Notes under the pieces: model-generated
What the model saw: the letters and a program-made list of their open reading frames with translations, nothing else
Databases searched by the model: none
What the model was told of the DNA's origin: nothing
Position numbers and translations under genes: made by a program
Part shown: positions 15,001-27,000 of the stretch, in pieces
Numbering within the stretch: position 1 is the stretch's first letter
Layout: every line of letters begins with the position of its first letter
From: Tetracentron sinense
Taxonomy: Eukaryota > Streptophyta > Magnoliopsida > Trochodendrales > Trochodendraceae
NCBI GenBank assembly: GCA_015143295.1
Contig: CM026570.1
Location: 10,812,047-10,876,046, forward strand
DNA length: 64,000 nucleotides
Direction of reading: 5' to 3'

Positions 15001-18000
15001 GCATGGGCCGTTTAGAAGAGGTTTTTGTGACCTGAATTTGGCTCGTTGGCACCCCTACTGATTACTACAAATTATATCATTTACCCTCTTTGTTTTGGCT
15101 GTATGGCTGTGTGGCTGTGTGGTACTCATGCCACCTGTCTGAGGTGAACATCCTCTTCATCCCTGAATGCTTTCAACAATGATGAAGTGGCTGGCAAAGC
15201 GGGTGATGCTTAGTCGTAATAGCTCTCAAGTCATGCGCTTCCTTATCAGACTCATTACCTAGTTGTGGTTGTATGTGTAGTTCGTCACTTTCTGAGACTG
15301 TTCAATCACATTCTTCGCTATCTGGTTATCCCCAAAATATTTTCATCAGATTGATGTAATGAGCCGCACATGGTGTCCATTATAGATGCTTCCTCTTCTT
15401 CTTTAACACCTCCCCATCTTTCTTGAATGAAGCCTGATTGTCCTTGACTACCTGCATCACATAGTCCTCCCCAATCTCCTTAATCACATCATCCATCAGC
15501 TGATACATGTATACATTGTCCTTAATGAAGGTAGATGCATCAACCGATTTGTTGAAGGTAATCTTACTTTCGCAGTAAATGCGAAAGTTTATTACAGACA
15601 ATCTCATTGGCCCACTCCAGCCATCACACATAAGGGTCAGTGGGTCACACCATTTGTCTCCTAGTTCCTTTTAAAGGATCTAATGTATGTGCAAGTGCGA
15701 GTTTGCATCAAACATCGACTCCGTGATCTTGTAGGGAATGGGTCCCTTTACTCCTGTCTCAGCTTTCTGAATCTCATCAATCATGTACTGGTAATAGGGA
15801 GATGTCGCAACGCTGGTTGGGATGTAGCTTAATATGAAGAGCCTGCTAATGACACCCTTCACTGTTTTCCTAACCTTCTGCCCTGACCACATCTCTTTTA
15901 TTCTCTCCTGTTGACCCCTTTGCCCTGTATATGTGTGGATCCATCTCCTCAATGTTTGGATTACTTTTCGATTTCAGCATGTGGGGTATAAACTGTAAAC
16001 CTGTCAACTGTTTCTCTGATGCTCTGTGTGCTCTATAGTCTATAATCCACCTTTCCTGTTGCTAGAACCCCCCAACGTCAAGATGCGACCTCCCAAAACC
16101 ATGTTTGCTGGCCTGGAATCTCTGCGCCTTCTCCCTTTCCTATGCTTCTTACCTAGACCGCCACATGGCTGTGTCCATCTGTTGTCTCTCTAGAGTGGTC
16201 ATGTCTTCATCACCATCGCTATCATCATCACCTTACCCACTATCAGCCCAACTATCATCAATATTGATCCGCTTCCTAGATCCATCCTCAAATTAGCCAT
16301 GAGATTTTCTTTTATAGTAGCATCCATCCTCAAATTAGCCATGAGATTTTCTTTTATAGGTGCTACTAGTTGCTTCTCTGCCTTCTTGTCTTTCAAGTGC
16401 ATCCTTATAGCATAGTTAATCGACACCTTAGGGAAAATTTCAATATAATGAACTTACCAGCTACATGTTGCTCAAGGCTGGCTATCCCACCATCTCTAGA
16501 CTCAAAAGTCCAAACTACAAACTTTGCACCTAGACCACAATCTGTTCCCCTCTATGGGGTTCACATATTGCAGCCCAATGTCTCAGACTCGCTCTACTGT
16601 CTTCTTTGGTTGTATTTTGAAAATCAGGCTATGATCAAACATGTTCCAACTTCCAATGAAATAGAGTATCAATAAGATGTGCAACATATAATAAAGCAAA
16701 ATAAAAATTTAACAAAACAAACATGGCTTAGACTAAGACTAATGATGGAAATAGAGAAACTCGAGTATTTGACGATCTCTCATCTTCCAGTCCTCTAATT
16801 TGTTTGCGTATCTGACATCATATCTTGTGTTGGTGCTCTTTTCATACAGATATTGCGGATTTGGAGGATCTTCCTCTGTAGGGAGACTCTCAATTGCGAT
16901 GGCTACGTCGTGTCTCCTTGTTTCTATTTCTGAGTTTGGTTACTTGTTTTGTTGTTCGAGTTTACTTTCCTGTGAACTCTTGTTTTATGTTCTTTTTCTT
17001 CTCTTAAATGAAATTTCTGATTATTGATAAATAAATAAAAAAGACTAATGATGGAAAAACAATTATTTCTTAAAATTAAATTTAAGAAATATTTAAACAT
17101 TCTTGAAATCATGATTAGTCAATGAATGTGGTAGATCATCCATGGAATTACTTATTTATTTTCTTCTAAAATTGAAGTAATTAATAAGAATTTAAAAAAT
17201 AATTTTATTACTTTTTGTTTTTTTATTTAATTTTCTTTCCAAAATTGGACTTAATCCATGGATGTGGTAGGTCATCCATATACTAAAGTCATTTGTTAAT
17301 CCTAGGCTCCTTGTCCTTAATTCCTTTTTAAAAATGAAGCAATTCGTATTTCCCCTAAAATTGTATGGAAAACATCCTTAAAATTTCAAAATAATGGATA
17401 TCCATGTATTTTACAAGTAATCCATGGATGTACTCACTTAAACTCATTAGGAGTGATTTGCGTAAGTTAGTAGCATATGAAGAAAAGATTGGAAAAGAAT
17501 GACATACCTTCAATTTGTTTTTGGGGGGAATTTTTTAAATTCAAGAATGTGGGGGCCATTGAATGTTGTTTCACAAAAAGTAAACAATTGATTTGTCGAA
17601 ATATGGCCTAGAAACGATTTTGAAAGGTTTTCTCGGGTTTGTATAAGGCGTGGGAGTATTTGAGAACCCACCAAAAGGGTTCGGAATCCTTGTATTCACC
17701 ATTTGTGCATTCATAGTTACCAAGTACGAGTATGGGTATAATACGACAATGATCTGTTCAGGAAGTATGAGTGTTATACGGCAAGAGTGAGGGAAAATTA
17801 AAAAATAATTATTAATTACAAAAAATAAAAATCATGATATTAACTAATAACAACCATTTAATACGGAATATGCATTTAACACGGTAAAAGTAAGGCAAAA
17901 ATACGCGTATTAGATGCGTATAATACGTAATTCGCGTAATATATGGCATCACACGTATAATAAATAACACGGCAAAAGTATGCAGTTTTAAACGGTGACC

Positions 18001-21000
18001 CCCCTAAAAGTATTATACGGGTACTATACGGGCATAATATAGGTGTTTGGTAACTATGTGTGCAATGTATCGATTGATACTGCTACGATACACAACAATA
18101 TCGACTGATACTTAAATAAAATCATATTTCAATTATGATTTGTGATATATTGTGTCTTTTTCGCACTGTAACGTGCGTATAGGTGTCGATAGGCACGATA
18201 TGGTCGATTTAAATTTGATACAAAAGAATATATACAATACTTTGTTCATACATATCAGTACCTTGAAAAGCGATACATATTGGACTGATGCGGCCGATGC
18301 ATGTTGATATTTTAAACCATAATTAATATATTACGACTGGAACAGGTAGATGACTGGTGTGACATAGCTCTTCCAAAAGAACTCACAAAGGCGCCAAGGG
18401 TCAGATTGTTGGGTGTGAATTCTGTAGTTTCAGGATTTGGGAATGAGTTCGAGGCATTGGGCTCGAACGATGCTCTACCCCATTCTGGGTAACTCTGACC
18501 TGATTTCTTCCTTCTTTGTATATAGATTACAAGCCCTAATACCTTAAACTTGAATTGAAAATTTGGAACTCAAAAGATCGTTTAATCTTTCTTTGACAGC
18601 CTGGGATCTGGTTTGTCTAAGACAGAAGTGTTAGTGCAGAAGAGCATGACCAAGCATCGTCCTTCAGAGTGGTGGTTTGATGAAGATGGTCTGTTTAATC
18701 TGGATGAAGAAGGGCGGGTAGAAAAACAGCAGTGTGCTGTTGCTGCTTCAAATATCATTCGGAACTTCTCCTTCATGCCAGATAATGAGGTCATTATGGC
18801 CCAGCATCGGCATTGTTTGGAAACGGTGTTCCAGTGCATAGAAGATCATAACACAGGTTAGAAAAAGTGCTGGCATTGAAATCATAAATATTTCATTTTT
18901 GCTCCTTTTTCAACAGCTAATAACTCTTTTGAGGTATTGTTTTCCTTTGCATATGTTGAACATGTCTTAACTACTTTTGTAAATGATCAATAACTTGGAT
19001 ATGTTGAACATGCTTTCCTTTGCATATGTTGAACATGTCTTAACTACTTTTGTAAATGATCAATAACTTGGATATGTTGAACATGTTTTCCTTTGCATAT
19101 GTTGAACATGTCTTAACTCTTAACTACTTTTGTAATGCATAGAAGATCATAATACAGGTCAGAAAAAGTACTGGCATTGAAATCATAAATATTTAATTTT
19201 TCCTCCTTACTTTTTCAACAGCAAATAACTCATTTGAGGTACTGTTTTCCTTTGCTTATGTTGAACATCTTAACTACTTTTGTAAATGATTAATAACTTG
19301 ATATGTTGAACATGCTTTCCTTTGCATATGTTGAACATTTCTTAACTACTTTTGTAAATGATCAATAACTTGGACTTGATTTAGTAATTGTTTCTTCAAT
19401 ATCTTCCACTCCGTCAAGTGTCACACACCCCTTTTAAACCTGTTATTGTAGAAGGTTTTAGGCTTGTAGCATACTCTAGTCTAAATTGCAGAAGGGTATA
19501 TAAGTAAACTATGTAGTTAGAGTCTGGAGAAATCATGAAGATCCCTTGGGTATTCTGTGGGATATTTTATGTACTCATATTCTTGAAGGCTTTTGTGTAA
19601 AATACATTTGGAAAAATGGGAACCATATGTGCAAGGGGCTTTATAAATAAGGGAAGGGACCTCATAGGGGGACCATCATCAGAAAGTGTAACACTTGGCA
19701 TTCACTTTCTTAGTGTTATGCTTAATAATTCCTTAACCTTAAGGTGCTTCTTGAAAACTTGTCGGAAAGTCTTGACACTTCTTTGTGTTAACATGCTTTG
19801 TGTAATGCTTGATATTTCCTTATCCCCAAGGTGCTTCTTGAAAACTAATGTGCATGAGTGCATGTGTGTTGGTGTCGACTATCAAAAGGCTGATTTGGTG
19901 TAGTTTTAATTTACTGCACGAATGTTGCATAGGCATGTTTTAGTGGTAAATTGTGATTCTGTGACATTTGGTATCAAAGGGAGGTTACTAAGGAATCACA
20001 ATGTCAACCTTGGAGTTGAGCATAATTGACTGAGACAAGAAGAGGATGTTCTTTAGAAAGAAGACACATAACTGGATGTGATCTCCCTTGAAGAACGTGT
20101 GTGGAAGTTAGAGCTTGCAATTGCCGATGGAGAAGCTAGGTTGGAGCCTTAGAGGCTCTGGGGGGATGCCAAGAAGAATAAACGGGGTAAGTTGAGGACC
20201 TTGACAATGAAATGAAGAGTGTTTCATAGTTGCTGAAGCATAGTCACAAAAAACTGCGTTTTTTTGTTATTGAAAAAATCCCGTTTGAAACACGCATTAA
20301 TACCCTACCGTAGGAAAGACGTTTAAAACCCCTTTTTTGAAAAAAAGCGTAATATAGTTTAAACGCTTTTAAAACGAATAATACGAAATGAAAAGAACCC
20401 GTTTAAAACGTATAATACGAAAAAAAGGGATAATCTTGGAAATTTTTTAGGAATGAAGATTATGCAAATATTGATGACTCTTTTGAGCGATTGATGAATA
20501 AGAATGAGTAATTTTATTAATATGCATATTATAGTCTGATTTTTATTTTTGATAGGTGATGTTTTAATGAATTTTGATGCCTTGATGGAATGAATTCAAT
20601 ATTAAAGTGATGTTATCAACTTATTATTGTTGATTATAGTTACTCTTTTTGTATATTATCTCACCAAATTGTTAGATATATTAATTAACATCGTTTCTAA
20701 TTTTTGTAATTATTAATTTTTTTCTTCGTTTTTCCCAAGGTTTTCTTGTATTTTCCTGAAATTTTCAAAATTTTCCGTACTTGACCCTTGCCGAATTATT
20801 CCCAAACCCCGACTTTGTGACTATGGCTGAAAGTACCAAATACCCGAACAGTCTAAAGGATTAATGCAAATTGAGGTGTTGAAGACCAAGGTGATCTATA
20901 ATGGGAAGATAGCTGAGGTTAAAAGTTATAATGGAGCAGGAGATGCTAAAATAGAACAATTTTCACAGGTATCTTAACAATGACAACTAATCCACTTCAT

Positions 21001-24000
21001 AATATCTTATAGTTCTCAAGTAGTCACTAGTCAACCAGGTTTTCACCCAAGCATATTAACATCCAGAAATAAGAGTGTTTGAACTTTGAACATCAAAATA
21101 CAAGATCATATTAATAGTGTGAAAGGTATCGAAGTCAAAGCTCTGTCTCGCCATAAGCCTGATTCGAGAATATGGACTTGTAATTCTAATGGTAATTTTC
21201 TCTATTAAAGTCATAAACCTGGGTTCAGTCAATGTGTCCTTTACCCTTATTAGATCACATAGAGTCTAATTGCACCACCCCTCTACTGTTTGGTTGCTCA
21301 CCCTCAAGAAGATCAACATGTGATGTTCTTCAAAGAACAAGAATGTTTAAAGCTTTATTTCCTCACATCTGCATGATGGTAAATCCATAGATTGTCTTTT
21401 CACCCGACTCAATGCATATGGAACCATTTCTTTTCAGTTTTCAGTGTCAGTTTGGTTCTCCCCTCAGATATCTTGGAGTTGATAGTGCAGTGGAATCCTG
21501 GACCTTTTGGCATTATGTGTAGGATTGCGAGGAAGTTTACTGTGCATGCTTTCAGCTATCCTTTGGATTATTTGGGAAGTGAGGAATAAAATCATTTTGC
21601 TGATCCAGCTAGTCCTCGGAGGCTTTACCATTTTGTATTAGATGGTCTGATGTTAAGGTTTTATCAAGTGCTGTAATCCAGATAAATCCCTTGACCTTGT
21701 GGGGGTGTTAGAGAGCTCCAAATATTTTGAGATAAGGACTTCCTCCTCCTTGGCTCCATTCCATAAAGACTCATAAAATGAGCTAACTGAGAAGTCCCAC
21801 TGTCACACTTGTTGTCCTACCTATGTTCCAGAATTTCCAACTCTTCCAAACGCTTGGGAAGGACAATGCATCCCTCGATCTCCCTATCACAGAGTTTTCT
21901 TTGAAATAGCAGGTACAAAACTAGCACGTTGTACCTTCTTTTGAAAAAAATGGTTCACCTTGAAGTCCTTTTAGAAACCAATTTGTAATGACGAGGGGTA
22001 ATTTCACAGAAGCGACCTACCGTGCACCAGTAATCTTCATAAAATATGATTCTTTTGCCATTTCCCGTTGAGAAACCAGTACAACGCACAATTCATCCTA
22101 GCACTTTACTATCCCTTTTTACATGCCTAACCTGTAGCTCAAAGTAACAATGGATGGGTTCCAATTTCAGTTGGTGTTTCTAAACTTAACCTTGATAATC
22201 CTCCACCAGGGGTAGTCTTTTTTGCTCAACTTCCCTATCCCTTTACCAAAGTGGGCACAATATGCTTCTATTCATGATTTAATTTCCTAAAGCTGAGACC
22301 ACCAAACTTCTTAGGACCATAGTAACAAAGTGAGGTTGGGGAATATACGGTAGGGGCCTCGTTCAAAACAATTGGCAAAATTCAACAAACTCGGGAAAAC
22401 TTCAAAAAAAAAAAAAAAAAACCCCGTAAACAATAAAAAAAATTAATTTAATAATTATAAAGAGAAAGTAATATGGTACTAACCATAATTATCAAGTCGG
22501 AGTTCGAGAATTATTTGTCTAGCAAAAAATCAATTTTTGTTTGCAAAATCCAGAAAATCCAAAAAATAATTTTGTAAACATTGGGCAGGATATGAAAAAA
22601 AATACTAAATAAGATTAATAATTATTAAATTATAAACAAACATATTTCATATATTAGATATTTGTTTGAGACTTTTTCCAAATTTCGTGAATAATTTGTG
22701 AAATTCAGGCTTTTTCGAAAAAACGTGACTTTTTTCAAAAAGTTGTGAATAGTTCGGGAATTAATCGTTCGACGAAAAAGTCGCGTATTGTTCGGGACTT
22801 TTTGAAAAAATAAGAGAACTTTGTTACTATGCTTAGGATGAGAAACCCAATCCCACCCTTAGTAACCCAAACCGTCTATCCTACTACCCACTCTGAAACC
22901 TTGCTCTATGGTTTGAGATTGGATCTGCCTTGGGAGTGCGGTTTTTCGTTTTGGAGAGCGAGGTTTCAAAGTGTGAAGATCACGTTCTGGATTTGAAGTG
23001 TGCAAAACGTCATTCCAAGTTAATGGCAACTAGTTTAGCCACTGTAATTGGCGTAGGAAAGAAGACGAATTGGCGCTGGAAGGAAGACGAAACTTTTAAG
23101 TTTCTTCATTTTTACCCTTTAGAGGGGGTTGACATTTGAGGGAAAGAAGACCTTATAGTCTTTTCACTTTTTAGTTCCATCATTTCACTTCATTTATTTC
23201 AACTTTTTCCTTTACGTCTCTTACATCTATCCAATCCACTAGTACAAATTAGGACCAATTGAATAAATTCAAATGATCTTTCAAATTACTCAATCTCTTA
23301 TACGGTTTTTTATGTTTGAAATAAATGAAAGCTTTTACAGTTCCAAAACTGTGGCTCGCTTGCATCTTGTTTACTATGAGTTATGATTATATATTTGTAT
23401 GGTTTTATTAATTCTATAAGTAATTTTTAAGAATTATTAAATATATATATAGGCGCTTCGGAGGCGATCTCGACCCTATTATAAATTGAAATTTGACGTT
23501 CTTGGGTTCTCGCTCTGCCTTTGGTTACTTAGGCCCCCAACTAATGAGGTACTATTTATTTTTAGCCCCCCCCACTTCAGTTCTAAAGAGAGACCAGACG
23601 CTTTGAAGCTCTTGAAATGATATGCAATTGAGGCAGGAATCTTGAATATTGAATGTAGTATATGGGCAGACTGGCAAAGGCACTTTTGATTACAATGATC
23701 TAGACAACTTCTCGCCTTACTTCTATAAGTGGGTCCTCGATGATTTTGTCGATAGAACGCATCCTAATAGGGAGGCCGAGGTATGAAATGGGGAACTCAC
23801 CGAGCAAATAACTCAAACCTCTTACTCATTTTTCATTTAGACAATCATCATAATTCCCAATGCCAATTAAGGTGCTCTTCCTCAGAATAAGGAGAAATAC
23901 AGAAACACATCAAAGCATCTGAGGACAGCCCGAAGATTTGATGCCTGTCATTTGGAGGTGTCCAGTAAAACTAGGGTGTCGTCTGCATAAGTGAGGAGTG

Positions 24001-27000
24001 AAATCATGAGATCTTCATTTCCTACCTTGAACCCCTCAATCAGGTGGATCTCCTCGGATTTACGTGTTAACTTGCTTCAAGTTTTTATGACTACAATAAG
24101 TCAATAACATAACGGTGGGAGCCAGGACTTTCGTGTGTGTGGGTGGATGGGTGGCGGCACATGATGGTTGATTGAACATGGTTGGAATTGTTGATGGATT
24201 TTTTTGAGAATAATTAAGTGGGTACAAATTATTCTCGGTCTAGTGAGACCCTTTTTTTTTTTTTGACGACTGAGTTTTTGGGCCATTTTGTCCATACATT
24301 TCATACATATCTTACGGGTATTGTTTCCATAATTACCAAACACCTGGCTTATACCCGCATAGTACCTGTATAATACTTTTAGAAGGGGGGGGAGGGGGGG
24401 AGGGGTTGCTGTTTAAAATCCTGTACTTTTTTGTGTTACATATTATACGCGTATCACCGTATAGTACCTGTTTAATACGTGAATTACGTATTAAACGCGT
24501 ACAATGCGTGTATTGTGCTGTACTTTTATCGTGTTAAACTCATATTCTGTATTAATTGATTATTATTAGTTAATATCGTGATTTTTATTTATTTATAATT
24601 ATTGATTATTTTTTAATTTTATTGTACTTTTGCTGTGTTTTAGCCGTATAACACCCGTACTTCCTGAACAGATCATTGTCGTATTATACCCGTACTCATA
24701 CTACTTGGTAATTATGATTGTTTCTCCTTGATTACAAGGCATCTGTCCCCTTGCCTCATGGCTAGACCCTGTTAAATAATTAACTAAAGAGTCAGTCTAT
24801 GGGTAATCTCAAGTATACTCCCAAATCCTAACCCTTAAATTCGTTATTGATCAAGATTAGAGCTGACGTGCTTTAGAAAATGACAATAAGCCAAGCCAAA
24901 TCTAATCTTGACCATTAATTGTTTGAATTAAAGAGTTAGGATTCGAGAGTACATTTGGGAGTACCTCTAGACCAATTCTTAAATGAAATGGTATAAAAGA
25001 TATATTTTGTTTTCAAAAGTTAGGGGACAGTTGCCCCCTTACCCATGGCTATGCCCTATTAAATAATATAGTATAATTTTTTTAAGGATAGAATTGTGTG
25101 TGTGTGTGTGTTTGGGGGGGGGCAGAATGCTCTAGAATTCCTAAAAATTCCCCGAGAAACTGTTGACGAGAACGGATAAAGAAGGCTATTAATGATGTGC
25201 AAGTCCATATCCAGCTACTCCACTAGCTACCAAAACGATTCGGATCATCATATATAATCCAGGAAGGACCTTTCCACATGATCATAGAACGTCTCTAGTT
25301 TGATCTTGCAGAATGCTCTAGAATTCCTAAAAATTCCCCGAGAAACTGTTGACGAGAACGGATAAAGAAGGCTATTAATGATGTGCAAGTCCATATCCAG
25401 CTACTCCACTAGCTACCAAAACGATTCGGATCATCATATATAATCCAGGAAGGACCTTTCCACATGATCATAGAACGTCTCTAGTTTGATCTTGCACATC
25501 ACATCCCTACTATTATCACACTTTCTAGAATCAATTCATCCGCTTGCAATTAACACCTGATGTATAAGATTTGATGAAAGTGCAACACATTGGCATCATG
25601 AAGAATATTCATGACTGGAGTTGCTTTTACATGGAACATACCCCCTTCTTCCATGAGTGCTATGAGTGAATTGATCCATCATTTTTTTTCTTAATTACCT
25701 CCCACAAGCTATTCAATGTTAAATAGCAGAGATTTTATCTGTGAAACATCTAATTGCTGGAAAACTTTTTCTCAATCATGAAACTCATAGTTATTCTGAG
25801 CATTCTGCAAGCCGCTTGGTAAATTTAGATAATTTCTTTTAATGAATTTGTCAAGTATCTGCGAAAATATGCTGTGTCAACTATTTAGACATGGGAATGC
25901 TAATTTTGGAAGGCATCCAGAATTCATAGGGATTTGAGAAGGCAGGGTCTCTAGCTTCTTGTAGATAAGACTTGGAAGAAAATTCCTTGAGTTTCATCAC
26001 TTGATTTTGTAAAAAATACTGGTAAATGTAGATAATTTATTTTAATGAATTTGTTAAGTATGTGCTGAAAATATGCTTTGTTTAGACATGGGAATGTTAA
26101 TTTTGGAAGGCATCCAGAATTCATCTTAAATGGAAAATAGGGATTTGAGAAGGCAGGGTCTCGAGCTTATTGTAGCTTAACTTGGAGAAAGACGCTTGAG
26201 TTTCATTACCTGATTTTGCCAAAAATACCTTTTATGTCGTTCAAAGTGCCAATTTTTTTCCTGAAAATTAGTTAATACCGGTTGATCTACCGGTAGGAGT
26301 GGAGCCAGGATTCTCTTGCAAGGGGGTTAACAAATGGGGGTTCAGGGGCGTAGCCCTCGATTTTTTTTTGAGGGCCAAGCTCATGGGCCATCATGTCTAT
26401 TTGTGTCCGTTTGTATAGAATATATTTTTTCTCAAAAGTTTATAGGGGCTAGAGCCCCTGTCCCCTGGCTCAGCCCCTTCCCGGGCTATTAATACTATGA
26501 TAAAAAAAATCCAAAATTTCAGGGGGGTATGAAGCCCCCCCTGGTCTCCATGTGGCTCTGCCCGTCTACCAGGGTATATATAATCTGTGTGCATATCTTT
26601 TTTTCTTTCTTTTTTACAGGTCTTAAGAAGCAATTATCCGTTAAAATTTTTATTTGTATATATATATATATATAATCTGTGTGTGTACGTCTTTTTTTCT
26701 TTCTTTTTTACAGGTCTTAAGAGGCAATTATCTGTTAAAATTTTTATTTGCTCTAAACTCTTTTGTCCTGTCACAAATATTTTGACCAGTTCTTGAAATC
26801 TTGTGACATCGTCTGAATTTTCAGTGAACAGTAACTGTAGTTTTTTTCAAATTTTTTTAGTAAATGAAGATTCATTAAAGGACAAAAGAAGAACATAAAC
26901 AACAAGAGTTCACAATAAGGTAAACTTGAAAGCAGAAAGTAAGTAAACTAGGCACCAAACACAGAAAAGAACACCAGATATATCAATAGAAAATAGACTC

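Larger units (their letters stand above)
10270..16675 (-). pseudogene. Decayed hAT transposase gene
   Basis: Read on the minus strand from 16675 down, fragments follow hAT transposase order. First is VSRLFILSYIPTSVATSPYY and KGPIPYKITESM (15680-15952). The DUF659-type core VMCDGWSGPMRLSVINFRIY…DNQASFKKDG is at 15380-15631. VEIIKPVLKIMKIVDGNKR is at 13999-14196. The dimerisation segment CKRNWSKFSLIHSKLHNCLN is at about 11140-11240, followed by an acidic Asp-rich tail (10738-11118) and a GYGYG C-terminus near 10490. Frames are broken many times. A 2.2-kb TIR element (11509-13721) separates the core from the dimerisation domain, and a 114-bp MITE lies within it (14944-15057). The element's own termini were not found. 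It is nonfunctional. Confidence 0.78.
1257..18345 (+). other. LFR intron 2, 17.1 kb, transposon-filled
   Basis: The intron joins exon 2 (…LLQV) to exon 3 (VDDWCDIALPKEL…). From 5' to 3' it holds: 300 bp of plain intron; a near full-length L1; a decayed hAT transposase gene with nested elements; a 5'-truncated LINE; AT-rich sequence at 17058-17703 with repeats of a catccatgg-like word; and two small DNA elements next to the acceptor. Confidence 0.9.

Noticed and set aside
22400..22420. Long A-run as evidence of a processed retrocopy
   Set aside because: It lies inside the TIR-bounded MITE 22318-22831 and no upstream coding sequence ends there.
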